Below, piece by piece: positions 24,747 through 35,120 of a stretch of DNA of 64,000 bases. This stretch comes from Gloeocapsa sp. PCC 7428 (lineage in GTDB: Bacteria > Cyanobacteriota > Cyanobacteriia > Cyanobacteriales > Chroococcidiopsidaceae), in contig NC_019745.1 in NCBI RefSeq assembly GCF_000317555.1, positions 62,001 to 126,000 of the forward strand. The letters are read 5' to 3'. Under the pieces are notes generated by a model. It was not told where the DNA came from. It ran no database searches and saw nothing but the letters and a program-made list of their open reading frames with translations. The position numbers and the translations under genes are program-made. Position 1 is the first letter of the stretch. Every line of letters starts with the position of its first letter.

Positions 24747-25667
24747 TTAATCTTGTAAAAATTGTTTCGGAGTCACGCCAAGCATACGCTTGAAACATCG
24801 CGTCAAATGACTTTGATCGCAAAAGCCAGCGCAAAGAGCAATCTCTGCAATACTCAACTTGCTGTGTTGCAACAGATACTTTGCTTTATCGATTCGGCGC
24901 TGCAAGATGTATTGATGCGGTGTAACACCGATACTTTGCTTAAACAACCGCAAAAAGTGATACGGACTCATTTGCGCGATCGCGGCAATTTCTGTTAGTG
25001 TCAAATTTTGGTGTAAATGTTCATTGATATAGTCTTTTATAAGAACCAGCTTGGCTAACGATAAACCATCTGAGTAGTTAGAAAGCCTGGGGGATATGGT
25101 GCAATAGTTTCGCAGTAGGTGAATTGCTAACACTGTTTTCAGGCTATCAACTAGTAACTGTCCGCCGATTCTACCCGATTCTAATTCGTCTTTTAAGCTT
25201 AAAAAAACGCCTTGGACCAGTGCGTCTGGCTGATTCATAAACTGCGGCATTAGTTCGATGCAGTCGGGATTTACCCAATCTTGACCGATGCGTTGGAGAA
25301 GTACAGGCTCAAGAGCTAAAACCATAAACTGAACTGGGGTGTTCCAATTACAGCGGTGAGAAATATTGGCAGGGATAATTGCAATGTCTGCGGTATTTCG
25401 TGTCTCTTTGCTCAGCTTTCCATCTAACCATCGCTCTCCTGATGAATCGGAAACAGCTTGTTCTGCCAATGGTTGTGGTAGACCACAAGCAATAACGTGC
25501 ATCGTGTGTTGATGCTCTGCAATCTCAAATTTTGGCTGCTGATAAACTTCCAAGTGAATATCGCTCCAACCGCCGCTTGAGAGAACCGATGGTTGGGGTA
25601 ACAGTGCATTTGCTGCATTGACTTGGCGATAGTCGATAATTCTAACAGGTTGCGCTGGTAGTCTCAT
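24747..25667 (-). CDS. AraC-family transcriptional regulator (non-PchR type)
   Basis: This 306-residue protein has an N-terminal cupin-like sensing region (residues 1-180, with IAEHQHTMHVIACG) and a C-terminal AraC domain at about 205-305, including LTLTEIAAIAQMSPYHFLRLFKQSIG and IAEIALCAGFCDQSHLTRCFKR. It differs from the three siderophore-linked regulators in its N-terminal half. It lies 91 bases upstream of the dienelactone hydrolase on the same strand, so it may control that gene; this is inference. Confidence 0.9.
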   Translation of the reverse strand: MRLPAQPVRIIDYRQVNAANALLPQPSVLSSGGWSDIHLEVYQQPKFEIAEHQHTMHVIACGLPQPLAEQAVSDSSGERWLDGKLSKETRNTADIAIIPANISHRCNWNTPVQFMVLALEPVLLQRIGQDWVNPDCIELMPQFMNQPDALVQGVFLSLKDELESGRIGGQLLVDSLKTVLAIHLLRNYCTISPRLSNYSDGLSLAKLVLIKDYINEHLHQNLTLTEIAAIAQMSPYHFLRLFKQSIGVTPHQYILQRRIDKAKYLLQHSKLSIAEIALCAGFCDQSHLTRCFKRMLGVTPKQFLQD

Positions 25668-25712
25668 CTTGCGCTCAAATTAAGGGAAAGTTCTATTTTG
25701 ACATGGCACGTT

Positions 25713-25733
25713 GTGGCGAGGTTTCCTCGCCAC
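25713..25733. repeat. Palindrome GTGGCGAGG-TTT-CCTCGCCAC
   Basis: A perfect 9-bp inverted repeat with a 3-base loop lies upstream of the AraC gene. There is no T tract on either side. It is GC-rich against AT-rich flanks, like the other dispersed palindromes in the window. Confidence 0.6.
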
Positions 25734-25920
25734 CTTGTCGTGACGGTTTTGTGAGCGAAAGATGCGATCGCACCTACTAATATAAAAATTTTATTCAGCA
25801 AATAAAGTCACGCTAGCAGCAACTTATTCACGATTCTGATTTAATATCTTTTTTAACAAAAGTAACCTTTGTTTCCCAGTTTACCACTATTAATTAGTAG
25901 AGTTGTTTGACGAGGCTGGT

Positions 25921-26754
25921 GTGTCTGAACCAAGCGATCTGGAGCTAGTTTTTCTGTCACGGCAGGGAAATAAAACTGCTTTCGGTCAACTGATGTTACG
26001 TTATCAACCAATGGTACAGCGCCTCGCTACACGAGCGATCGGTAATAGAGATTTGGCTCAAGAACTCGTGCAAGATGCAATGCTGCAAGCCTATCTTTCA
26101 CTAGAGAAACTTAATGACCCTACACGGTTTAAGAGTTGGTTCTACGGCATTGTCCTCAATATTTGCCGGAACAAGTTGCGTCGTCGTAAGGTAATCTGTT
26201 TTTCGCTTGAGGCAATCGTAGGAAATTTTATTGATGAACCGCCGTCAATCGCTGGGAGTTCACCCGATCCTTAATTAGTGGCAGAACATGAAGAACTTCA
26301 CACTGCATTACTAGAGGCAGTCGATACTCTCTCTCCAAAGAATCGATCAGCAATTTTGCTGTTCTATTATCAGCAATTCAGCCTACAAGAAGTGGCAAAT
26401 CGCTTAAATATTTCAGTCAGTGCCGTGAAAGGGCGTTTACACAAATCTCGTCATCAACTGAGAAACCAATTATCACGTCTTCAAGAGCAAATTCAACCCC
26501 ATTCACCCCAGGAAACTAAAACAATGACCGTCAACACTTCTGCTCAAACAAAGACAGAATTTTGCTGTTCATTTTGTCACAAAAGCCAGGAACAGGTTGA
26601 CCTTCTTATTGCAGGTCCAGGTGTGTTCATCTGCAATGAGTGTGTCGATATCTGTAATCGAATTATCAGTGGAGAAATTCCTCCACGTCCACTGACTCAG
26701 GAGCAAGTAGAGAAATTGCTGAATTTGACCGAGGAGGAAATAGAAGAAGGGTAG
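25921..26754 (+). pseudogene. ECF sigma factor with C-terminal ClpX-type zinc finger, interrupted by in-frame TAA
   Basis: One reading frame is broken only by TAA at 26272-26274. The first part (from GTG 25921, with GAGG 5 bases before) encodes sigma region 2: DLELVFLSRQGNKTAFGQLM, RDLAQELVQDAMLQAY and KSWFYGIVLNICRNKLRR. The second part continues in the same frame with region 4: [21 protein letters not shown] and [23 protein letters not shown]. It then runs into a C4 zinc finger like that of ClpX ([10 protein letters not shown]...[13 protein letters not shown]). A single CAA or GAA to TAA change would explain the stop. A GTG at 26278 could restart translation of region 4 plus the zinc finger. 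It could be a real nonsense mutation, a sequencing error, or a split gene. Confidence 0.75.
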
Positions 26755-26991
26755 AAATCTGCTGATTGGAAGAGAAAATAGAAAAAGTGCAGAATTTGAG
26801 TTCTGGTGTCTCTTCTCTAGCTTAGGCAGCATAAGTTAGCGCTTTTTAGGATTGATTGGGGCTGTACAAGATACGTTTACAGAAGCTCGAAGCGGATCGC
26901 CTAACCTAAAATTTTATGTTGATGAAATCGAGCGATCGCTATTATATCGACTTCATGCGGCTTGTTTGCAGATAATCTAACTCAATTTTGA

Positions 26992-27523
<532 letters not shown>

Positions 27524-27628
27524 AAATCTTTGAGTAGGAGACAAACAGCAGAAGGATTTTCCTTGTGTGACGGCTCAATACAGAATTTAATCGCGATCGC
27601 TCATGTCATAGCACAGGAGGATTATACA

Positions 27629-27655
27629 ATGCTGACTATCAAAATTAAATTTTAG
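27629..27655 (+). pseudogene. Eight-codon remnant of a gene start with strong ribosome site
   Basis: AGGAGG at 27615-27620 sits 8 bases before ATG 27629, but the frame ends after MLTIKIKF, at a TAG overlapping the 3' end of the opposite HxlR gene. The ideal ribosome site suggests that a longer gene once began here and was cut off by rearrangement. A real minigene cannot be excluded. Confidence 0.3.
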
Positions 27656-28023
27656 CGATCGCTATTATCATATCGACTGCGTGCGGCTTCGACTTCAGGA
27701 ATGTGATTTTCTGCCCAGCGACACAGCGTCGATAATGGTTCAGTTAGCGTTGTCCCTAAAGCTGTTAACGAATATTCCACCATTGGCGGTACGACAGGAT
27801 AGACTTTACGACTGACAATCCCATCGCGTTCTAAGTTGCGTAATGTCTGCGTCAGCATTTTTTGCGAAATCCCGCCAATTTCTCTTTGCAACTCGCTGTA
27901 GCGCTTTGTTCCCTTAGAAAGGCGGTAAATAATAATTGCAGTCCACTTATCGGCAATGAGGTCTAAAACTTGCCGTGAGGGACAGTTTGCATCACAAACG
28001 CTGTTATCCTGATTACGCACCAT
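27652..28023 (-). CDS. HxlR family transcriptional regulator
   Basis: This 123-residue winged-helix regulator has the HxlR pattern: an N-terminal cysteine (DANCPSRQVLDLIADKWTAIIIYRLSKG), the recognition region RYSELQREIGGISQKMLTQTLRNLERDGIV and the wing RKVYPVVPPMVEYSLTALG. Members often sense reactive aldehydes or oxidants through the N-terminal Cys. It is divergent from the HtrA-type protease gene (144-base gap). Its 3' end is partly duplicated near 26930-26962. Confidence 0.93.
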   Translation of the reverse strand: MVRNQDNSVCDANCPSRQVLDLIADKWTAIIIYRLSKGTKRYSELQREIGGISQKMLTQTLRNLERDGIVSRKVYPVVPPMVEYSLTALGTTLTEPLSTLCRWAENHIPEVEAARSRYDNSDR

Positions 28024-28167
28024 AAGGAATGTATAGCACTTTTCAGTACCTTCTTGTCAAAAAGAGTGAGTAATTGACACAATCATAAAACTACTACAAA
28101 TATGAGGAATTGAGAAGGGAAAGTTAGCCTTCACCCCTCACCCCTATAATGTACAGGAGCAGCCGCT

Positions 28168-29211
28168 ATGAAAAATCTGCAACTGGTATCCAACGATTTC
28201 GAGAATGAGGGGATGCAAACCTCGCCAGCGACAAATCCTATAGCAGATGAACAGTTACTCGATGCGTATTCGCAAGCTGTTATCAGTGTAGTCGAAAAAG
28301 TTAGCCCCGCAGTTGTCAATATTGACGTGCATCGACAAGTGCAATCGCGGCGCAGGAATAATCAAACTTTCATGCAAGAAGTACGCGGAAACGGTTCGGG
28401 CTTTGTGTTTACGCAGGATGGTTATATTCTCACCAATAGTCATGTTGTCCACGATGCAACCAAAATTGAGGTAACACTCGCGGATGGTCGCAATTTTACC
28501 GCCGAGTTGATTGGTGATGACCCTGATACCGATTTAGCCGTGATTAGAATTGATGCACCCAATCTTGTCGCTGCTAAATTAGGAGATTCGCAATCGTTAC
28601 GCGCAGGACAATTGGCGATCGCAATTGGTAATCCCTACGGCTTCCAAACAACAGTAACCACAGGTGTCATTAGTGCTTTAGGGCGATCGTTTCGTTCGCG
28701 TTCCGGTCGCTTGATCGATAATATCATTCAAACTGATGCCGCCTTGAACCCTGGTAACTCTGGCGGACCACTCGTAACATCGCACGGTGAAGTGATTGGT
28801 GTCAATACAGCCGTGATTATGTCCGCACAAGGTATTTGTTTTGCTGTACCGATTAATACTGCCAAGATGATTATCGGTTCATTGATACGCGATGGTAAGG
28901 TTCGGCGTGGTTACATTGGTATCGGTGGGCAAAATGTGCCGCTACCGCGTCGCGTTGTGCTATTTCATGAATTATCGCGCTTTAGTGGCGTGTTGGTAAT
29001 TTCCACTGAAGAAAATAGCCCCGCCCAAAAAGCAGGGTTACAAGAAGGCGATGTAATTGTAGGAATTAATCAGCAACCGATCGCAAATATTGACGATTTG
29101 CACAAATTATTAACACACGATCAAGTCGGAGTGCGATCGCAACTCATAATTCTCCGCCACTCTCAAAAGCTACTTGTGGATATTGTGCCTGAAGAATCGC
29201 CAACCAAGTGA
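28168..29211 (+). CDS. HtrA/Deg-type serine protease with PDZ domain, no signal peptide
   Basis: This 347-residue trypsin-like protease has the triad H92 (TNSHVVHD), D122 (DTDLAVI) and S198 (NPGNSGGPL), followed by one PDZ domain at about 245-345 (GVLVISTEENSPAQKAGLQEGDVIVGIN). Deg proteases degrade damaged proteins. Unlike HhoA, HhoB and HtrA of cyanobacteria, the N-terminus (MKNLQLVSNDFENEGMQ) is hydrophilic with no signal or membrane anchor, so it should be cytoplasmic unless the start is wrong. AGGAG at 28155 lies before the ATG. A TATAAT at 28145-28150 could be a promoter giving a very short leader. Confidence 0.92.
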   Translation: MKNLQLVSNDFENEGMQTSPATNPIADEQLLDAYSQAVISVVEKVSPAVVNIDVHRQVQSRRRNNQTFMQEVRGNGSGFVFTQDGYILTNSHVVHDATKIEVTLADGRNFTAELIGDDPDTDLAVIRIDAPNLVAAKLGDSQSLRAGQLAIAIGNPYGFQTTVTTGVISALGRSFRSRSGRLIDNIIQTDAALNPGNSGGPLVTSHGEVIGVNTAVIMSAQGICFAVPINTAKMIIGSLIRDGKVRRGYIGIGGQNVPLPRRVVLFHELSRFSGVLVISTEENSPAQKAGLQEGDVIVGINQQPIANIDDLHKLLTHDQVGVRSQLIILRHSQKLLVDIVPEESPTK

Positions 29212-29361
29212 TTAGTGACTAGTGGCTAATGCTTCCCTAAGTTTTTCAAGGTGCGATCGCTGTACTCAATTACCAGTAACATAGAGGTGCGATCGCCTCT
29301 AATTCAATTTCTGCATCGGGTGACATCTCTTGGTTAAACTTTCACTTACCAGAGAGTCAAT

Positions 29362-30306
29362 ATGAAGTTCAAATCTTTGCTCGTTGTCTGTGGCTTGTTA
29401 CTTTTATTCAACGTCAAACCTGGTAGTGGCAATGAAAATGAATTAGGTGCGATTAAAAGTGATAATGCACAAGTAGAAAAACTCGTTGGTGGCCATAAGT
29501 TTCTCGAAGGACCACTTTGGCATCCAGATGGTTTTCTGTTATTTAGTGATACCCCAGCAAATACAATTTATAAATTGTCATCTAACGGCAAAGTAGAAGT
29601 TTTTCGCAGACCTGCGGGATATCCTAACGGTAATACTGTAGACCGCGAGGGTAGACTCGTCTCCGCACAACACGATCGCAGCGTCACCCGCACCGAACAA
29701 AACGGCAAAGTTGTAACTTTAGCAACACGCTATTTAGGGAAAAAGCTGAATAGTCCTAATGACATCGTTGTCAAATCAGATAACAGCATTTATTTTACCG
29801 ATCCGCCCTTTGGTATTCGTAAACCTTATGCAGTGCAAGAACAACCCGAAGAACTTGGTTTTTATGGAGTTTATCGATTGACAGAAGATGGACAATTAAC
29901 GCTGCTTGTCAAAGATATGGCGCTACCGAATGGGCTGGCGTTTTCACCGGATGAAAAACGTTTGTATATTAATGATTCGCAACAAGGTAACATTCGTGTA
30001 TTTGATGTCAAAGCTGATGGAACTTTAGCAAATGGTCGAGTGTTTGCAGATTTGAATGTTCCAGGAAAAGAAAGGTTAGCGGATGGAATAAAAGTAGACG
30101 CGTGCGGAAATGTTTATTCAACCGGACCCGAAGGCGTTTGGATTTTTTCACCACAAGGTAAACTCTTAGGCAAGATTTCTGTACCCGAAGGAACAACAAA
30201 CATCGCTTGGGGCGGGAAAGATTACAAAACACTGTACATCACAACTTATACAAGTCTCTACCAAATTCCGCTCAATGTTGCAGGTGTTCCACTCGGTAAA
30301 AAGTAA
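29362..30306 (+). CDS. SMP-30/gluconolactonase family protein, secreted
   Basis: This 314-residue beta-propeller protein resembles SMP-30/gluconolactonase/LRE enzymes, calcium-dependent lactone hydrolases. Family motifs are FLEGPLWHPDGFLLFSD, LNSPNDIVVKSDNSIYFTDPPFG and LPNGLAFSPDEKRLYINDS; E and N/D residues in these would bind the metal. A signal peptide (MKFKSLLVVCGLLLLFNVKPGSG) sends it to the periplasm. The substrate is unknown. It stands alone, with about 150 bases before it rich in GCGATCGC sites. Confidence 0.9.
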   Translation: MKFKSLLVVCGLLLLFNVKPGSGNENELGAIKSDNAQVEKLVGGHKFLEGPLWHPDGFLLFSDTPANTIYKLSSNGKVEVFRRPAGYPNGNTVDREGRLVSAQHDRSVTRTEQNGKVVTLATRYLGKKLNSPNDIVVKSDNSIYFTDPPFGIRKPYAVQEQPEELGFYGVYRLTEDGQLTLLVKDMALPNGLAFSPDEKRLYINDSQQGNIRVFDVKADGTLANGRVFADLNVPGKERLADGIKVDACGNVYSTGPEGVWIFSPQGKLLGKISVPEGTTNIAWGGKDYKTLYITTYTSLYQIPLNVAGVPLGKK

Positions 30307-30371
30307 AGTATGCGATCGCTTTTCCTTAACCTAGAAGACTTAGATTCTGTAATATCTTTTGGTTTGAGCCT

Positions 30372-31262
30372 ATGACACCAATTCGCATTTTAATGCAAAC
30401 AACGATTCCTCCAAGTGAGGATGACTGGACAATTGATCGCTTTTCGTTACTACGCGACTACCTAGCTTCGTTAGCCGACGAAACTGGGAAACCACTTTAT
30501 GAAGTCACGGCGCGTAACCGCGAATCTAATTCTGACGATCCGATTTTGAGCAATCTTGATCATTCTGATTTTGACGAACTGTGGTTATTTGCGGTAGATA
30601 TTGGTGGTGGACTTACCGAAAAAGAATGTCAAGCGATCGCAGAATTTCGCCGACAGGGTAAAGGGCTTTTAATCGCACGCGATCACCAAGATTTAGGGTC
30701 ATCAATTTGCAATCTTGACGGTGTTGGTATTGCAAACTATTTTCATACGCGCAACCCAGATCCTGATGAATCGCGACGCTGCAATGACGATCCTTACACA
30801 ACATATATTTCATGGCCTAACTATCATTCAGGTAGCAACGGCGACTATCAAAAAATTACACCAACTGAACCAATTCACGAACTGCTACACAACCCCGCGT
30901 CACCATCTGGGGTTGTTGAGTTTTTCCCCGCGCATCCTCACGAAGGTGGTGTCGGACTTGCTTCTAATTTAGAAAATGCGAGAGTCATCGCTACAGGTAC
31001 TAGTAAAGTTACAGGTCGTCCGTTTAACCTAGCAGTTGTTTTCGATCGCACTCAGAATGACAATGGTAAAATACTCGGACGCGCTGTCACCGAGTCAACT
31101 TTTCACCACTTCTGCGATTACAACTGGGATGTAGACATGGGCTGTCCTAGCTTTGTTGACGAACCACCAGGAGAAGGAATGAAGCTTGAACCGCGTGCCT
31201 TGGCAGATATCAAAACTTATGTTCGTAATATCGCTGCATGGCTTGCACCTATAAAAAAATAA
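30372..31262 (+). CDS. Conserved hypothetical protein, possible class I glutamine-amidotransferase-like fold
   Basis: I do not recognise this 296-residue protein with confidence. It begins with a strand-type MTPIRILMQTTIPP, then DFDELWLFAVDIGGGLTEKECQAIAEFRRQGKGLLIARDHQDLGSSI, which resembles the core of ThuA-like/class I amidotransferase-like proteins but with histidine in place of the nucleophilic cysteine. Several histidines (PAHPHEGGVG, FHHFCDY) could bind metal. There is no signal peptide. It lies 65 bases after the lactonase gene on the same strand, so a linked sugar or lactone role is possible. Confidence 0.7.
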   Translation: MTPIRILMQTTIPPSEDDWTIDRFSLLRDYLASLADETGKPLYEVTARNRESNSDDPILSNLDHSDFDELWLFAVDIGGGLTEKECQAIAEFRRQGKGLLIARDHQDLGSSICNLDGVGIANYFHTRNPDPDESRRCNDDPYTTYISWPNYHSGSNGDYQKITPTEPIHELLHNPASPSGVVEFFPAHPHEGGVGLASNLENARVIATGTSKVTGRPFNLAVVFDRTQNDNGKILGRAVTESTFHHFCDYNWDVDMGCPSFVDEPPGEGMKLEPRALADIKTYVRNIAAWLAPIKK

Positions 31263-31319
31263 TTTGCCTTTACTAGATTTTTTCAATTTTGTCAAGTCAT
31301 CTGACAAGGAGCGAGGGAA

Positions 31320-31480
31320 ATACACTTTAAAATTCCTTCAGGGGTGGGTCTCAAGCCCACCAAACAGCGAAAAAATTATGTGGAGAGGCACTTTGTGCCA
31401 ACACATAAGGCGTCCTTATTTTAATCCCACAGCTTTAGTCGTGGGTTCCCTCACCCCTCGCTCCTCGCTCCTCACCCCTC
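31320..31480. repeat. Cluster of dispersed palindromes and CTCGCTCCTCAC repeats
   Basis: The spacer contains a GGTGGG...CCCACC hairpin near 31342-31360, a GAGGCACTTTGTGCC segment near 31384, and CCCACAGCTTTAGTCGTGGG near 31426, which resembles the end hairpins of IS200/IS605-type elements. TCCTCGCTCCTCACCCC repeats follow. No gene is credible here; an open frame at 31264-31497 is made of these repeats. Confidence 0.5.
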
Positions 31481-31534
31481 TGAAAACGATTTTCTAGTTT
31501 TTGATTGCCCAGCACATATATTCATGGAAAAACA

Positions 31535-32284
31535 ATGGCAAATAAATTAGATGGAAAAGTTGCGCTGATTACGGGTGCGTCTTCTGGAATTGGTGAAGCC
31601 TCGGCGTTAGCATTAGCTGCGGATGGCGCAAAGGTAGTTTTAGCCGCACGTCGTCTCGACCGTTTGGAGAAATTAGTTAGCCAAATTAAAGATAGTGGGA
31701 AAGAAGTGATCGCAATTCCAACGGATATCACCGATCAAGCCCAAATAACCGAGATGGTGCAAAAAGCCAATGCTAATTTTGGTAGTGTAGACATCTTGAT
31801 TAATAATGCAGGTGTCATGCTTACAGGATTCGTTGATGGTGCAGATACCTCTGACTGGCGGCGGATGGTCGATATCGATCTTTTAGGTCTAATGTATGCT
31901 ACTCATGCAGCTTTGCCAATTATGAAAGCACAAGGCAGCGGGCATATTATTAATATTGCCTCAGTAGCAGGTCGGCAGACTTTTGCCAATTTTGCAGTTT
32001 ACAACGCAGTCAAGTTTGGTGTTGTTGCGTTTAGCGAGGCACTGCGTAAAGAAGTGTACCAAAATAAAATTCGCGTAACTGTCATTGAACCTGGTGCCGT
32101 TGCTACCGAATTAACTGATCGCATTACAGACCAAGAATCTAAGCAGCAAGTTGAAGGAATGTATCAATCGATAACGCCCTTAGAAAGTGAAGATATTGCC
32201 AATGCCATTGTTTACGCTGTAACGCAGCCCGCACGGGTAAACGTGAGCGAAATTCTGATAATGCCAACAGAACAGGTGTTGTAA
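31535..32284 (+). CDS. Short-chain dehydrogenase/reductase
   Basis: This 249-residue SDR oxidoreductase has TGASSGIG (nucleotide binding), NNAG (LINNAGVML), the catalytic serine in INIASVAG and YNAVK as the YxxxK motif. The basic residues in AARRLDRLEK suggest NADP(H). It closely follows the classical serine/clavaldehyde dehydrogenase-like SDR group; the substrate is unknown. ATG 31535 is chosen because MANKLDGKVALITG matches family starts; the frame extends 10 codons upstream. Confidence 0.92.
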   Translation: MANKLDGKVALITGASSGIGEASALALAADGAKVVLAARRLDRLEKLVSQIKDSGKEVIAIPTDITDQAQITEMVQKANANFGSVDILINNAGVMLTGFVDGADTSDWRRMVDIDLLGLMYATHAALPIMKAQGSGHIINIASVAGRQTFANFAVYNAVKFGVVAFSEALRKEVYQNKIRVTVIEPGAVATELTDRITDQESKQQVEGMYQSITPLESEDIANAIVYAVTQPARVNVSEILIMPTEQVL

Positions 32285-32346
32285 AAACGTTAACAGTTAC
32301 CTACCACCAAACAACAAGCTAACACTCGTGACGCTGGGGAATATGG

Positions 32347-32391
32347 ATGGAAACCGCAGATGCGATCGTAATTGGTAGCGGACAAGTGTGA
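32347..32391 (+). pseudogene. Fragment of an FAD/NAD-binding oxidoreductase N-terminus
   Basis: A short frame reads METADAIVIGSGQV and stops. METADAIVIGSGQ is the typical first strand and glycine loop of mercuric reductase or lipoamide dehydrogenase-like flavoproteins. Nothing of the remaining protein follows. It looks like the residue of a deleted gene between the SDR and topA genes. Confidence 0.4.
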
Positions 32392-32417
32392 TGATTAAAG
32401 GTACGCGATCGCTGTGT

Positions 32418-35120
32418 CTACTTCGTCTTTGAGCTAGATGTTGCTCTTGTGCGGCTACTCGAACCGCTACGAGTTGTTTTCTTCGCAGTGGTTGACTTTG
32501 TAGTTGCTTTACCATTACTGCTTGTGGAAGACTTGCGACGAGTTGATTTAGAACTTTTGGTCTTCGTTGCTAACAGTTCGAGTGCGGTAGCAAGCGTCAT
32601 ATCTTCTACCGATTTACCTTCGGGTAGACCAACGTTAGTTTTACCATGTTTAACATACGAACCATAAGGACCGTCATAGATATTCACGGGTTCTCCGTCG
32701 TCAGGGTGCGTACCAAGTTCTTTTAATGGTGCTTTGGTTTTGCTACGACCGCTACCGCGTCCTTTTTTTGGTTCCGATAGCAACTCTAAAGCGCGCTCTA
32801 AAGTCACCGTAAACACATCGTCCCCAGCTTTGAGCGAACGATAATCTTTTCCTTCTTTTCCTTGGTCATGCGCGACGTATGGACCAAAAGGACCAATTGA
32901 AGCTTGGATTTTACCACCCGTTGCGGGATGAGTTCCCAATAACCGAGGTAAAGATAAAAGCCCGACAGCCTGATCGAGGGTGAGGTTTTCGATTGTTACT
33001 CCCTTTGGTAAAGATGATCTTTTCGGTTTAGGATTTTCTTCGGTAGCTTCTCCAAGTTGAATATAAGGACCGCGACTACCAATGAGTACATAAATCGGTT
33101 CTCCGGTTTCAGGATGGCGACCTAATTGATCGGGACCTTCGGTTTTTTGCCGAAGTAATACCTCGACTTGTTCGGGATCTAAATCTGCGGGGTTAATGTT
33201 GTTAGGAATTGAAGCTGTGACAACTCCATCGCCGTTTTCTACTTCAATGTAGGGACCAAATTTACCGATGCGGACTTTAGCGGCTAAGTCTTCGAGTTCT
33301 ACTGTGCGGGCTGTATTCGGGTCAATTTGGTTTTCGCGTTCTTTAACAAGCGTTTCTAACCCCGAATCGCCCAAATAAAATTCTCGCAAGTAAGGTAGCC
33401 ACTCCGCTTCACCTGTGGCAATATCATCTAAGGTTTGCTCCATTCTGGATGTAAAGCTAGTGTTGACCAAATCAGGGAAATGTTTTTCTAGTAATCCTGT
33501 GACGGCAAAAGCAGTAAATGTAGGCACTAACGCGTTACTGACAAGTTGAGCATAACCACGGTCAATAATCGTGCCAATAATACTTGCATAGGTACTCGGA
33601 CGACCGATTCCCTCACTTTCTAGCGTTTTGACTAAAGAGGCTTCGGTATAGCGCGCAGGTGGCTGCGTTTCGTGTTTGATTGCTTCGAGTTTTTTACAAT
33701 TCGGGCGATCGCCTACTTTCAAATTAGGCAAAATCACTTCCTGATCTTCTAACGCCGCTTCAGGATCGTCAGAACCTTCGACATACGCGCGTAAGTATCC
33801 TGGAAAATCAATCCGCTTACCACTCGACCGAAATCCCGCCTCTTCGACTTGCAAATGCATCACAATTTGCGTTTGCTTCGCATCTGCCATTTGGCTCGCA
33901 ACTGTACGCTTCCAAATCAAGTCATACAGTGATAGTTCGCGTCCGCTTAAACCTGTTTCTTGCGGTGTTCTAAACGTACTTCCCGCCGGACGAATTGCTT
34001 CGTGGGCTTCTTGTGCGCCTTTACTCTTAGTCGTGTATTGTCGGGGTGAGGGACTGAGGTATTGCTTACCGTAAAGTTGTTCAACACAAGTTCGCGCAGC
34101 TGCGATCGCCTGATCCGATAAATGCACCGAATCGGTACGCATATAGGTAATATACCCTTGCTCGTACAAACTTTGCGCTGTGCGCATTGTATCGCGTGCT
34201 GAGAGCCTTAATTTTCGGTTAGCTTCTTGTTGCAAGGTTGAAGTTGTAAACGGTGGTGCAGGCTTGCGCGTCACCGGACGTTCTTCTAAATCGGTAACTT
34301 GCCAAGGTTTTCCTTTAAGGCGGTCTTTTAAAGCTTTTGCTTCGGCTTCATTGAGCAAAACAACTTTGCGCCCAGCAATTAATTTGCCAGTTGCTTCGTC
34401 AAAATCGCTACCATTGGCGACTTTGGTTCCTCCCAATGTGACCAAGCGCGATTCAAAGGCATTTTTAGACGCGAGCCCGTCACTTTCTGCCTCTAATTCT
34501 GCTTTTAGATCCCAGTACGTCGCTTGACGAAACGCTCGACGCTGACGTTCTTTTTCCACCAACAACCGCACTGCTACCGATTGTACCCGCCCTGCTGATA
34601 AGCCCCAAGCAATTTTCTTCCACAGCAGCGGTGATAACGTATAACCCACAAGCCGATCTAAAATTCTTCTTGTTTCTTGGGCGCGGACAAGTTGCTCGTC
34701 AACATCGCGACAATTCTTCAACGCCTTGCGGATCGCATCTTGTGTAATTTCATGAAATACCATCCGCTTAATCGGTACTTTGGGCTTAAGTAGCTGCAAT
34801 AAATGCCAACTTATGCTTTCACCCTCGCGGTCTTCGTCTGTCGCGAGTACTAATTCGTCTGCACTTTTCAGCGCTTCTTTCAGTTGAGTAACGACCTTCT
34901 TTTTGTCCTTCGGGACGATATACAACGGTTCAAAGTCAGCATCCACATTAACACCCAGCTGCGCCCATTTTTCGCCTTTCACCGCTGCGGGGATATCGCT
35001 AGCCGACTGCGGAAGGTCGCGGATATGACCCATAGACGCTTCCACGCGATAACCGTTTGGCAAGTAGTTACGAATGGTACGGGCTTTTGTGGGAGATTCG
35101 ACAATGACCAGAGTTGACAT
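32418..35120 (-). CDS. topA: DNA topoisomerase I (type IA)
   Basis: This 900-residue enzyme relaxes negative supercoils. It starts [20 protein letters not shown] with the Toprim domain ([14 protein letters not shown] carries the acidic metal ligands). The active-site tyrosine lies in [14 protein letters not shown]. Instead of Cys4 zinc fingers, the C-terminus has several TopA C-terminal repeats ([60 protein letters not shown]), as in other cyanobacteria. It ends in a Ser/Lys/Arg-rich tail that should bind DNA non-specifically. The gene is monocistronic. Confidence 0.97.
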   Translation of the reverse strand: MSTLVIVESPTKARTIRNYLPNGYRVEASMGHIRDLPQSASDIPAAVKGEKWAQLGVNVDADFEPLYIVPKDKKKVVTQLKEALKSADELVLATDEDREGESISWHLLQLLKPKVPIKRMVFHEITQDAIRKALKNCRDVDEQLVRAQETRRILDRLVGYTLSPLLWKKIAWGLSAGRVQSVAVRLLVEKERQRRAFRQATYWDLKAELEAESDGLASKNAFESRLVTLGGTKVANGSDFDEATGKLIAGRKVVLLNEAEAKALKDRLKGKPWQVTDLEERPVTRKPAPPFTTSTLQQEANRKLRLSARDTMRTAQSLYEQGYITYMRTDSVHLSDQAIAAARTCVEQLYGKQYLSPSPRQYTTKSKGAQEAHEAIRPAGSTFRTPQETGLSGRELSLYDLIWKRTVASQMADAKQTQIVMHLQVEEAGFRSSGKRIDFPGYLRAYVEGSDDPEAALEDQEVILPNLKVGDRPNCKKLEAIKHETQPPARYTEASLVKTLESEGIGRPSTYASIIGTIIDRGYAQLVSNALVPTFTAFAVTGLLEKHFPDLVNTSFTSRMEQTLDDIATGEAEWLPYLREFYLGDSGLETLVKERENQIDPNTARTVELEDLAAKVRIGKFGPYIEVENGDGVVTASIPNNINPADLDPEQVEVLLRQKTEGPDQLGRHPETGEPIYVLIGSRGPYIQLGEATEENPKPKRSSLPKGVTIENLTLDQAVGLLSLPRLLGTHPATGGKIQASIGPFGPYVAHDQGKEGKDYRSLKAGDDVFTVTLERALELLSEPKKGRGSGRSKTKAPLKELGTHPDDGEPVNIYDGPYGSYVKHGKTNVGLPEGKSVEDMTLATALELLATKTKSSKSTRRKSSTSSNGKATTKSTTAKKTTRSGSSSRTRATSSSKTK

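Noticed and set aside
26272-26274. Recoding of TAA (readthrough) in the sigma factor gene
   Set aside because: No supporting stem-loop or recoding context is visible; a plain nonsense mutation or sequencing error is simpler.
31264-31497. Possible 77-residue gene
   Set aside because: It is made of palindromes and CTCGCTCCTC repeats and has no ribosome site or recognisable protein pattern.
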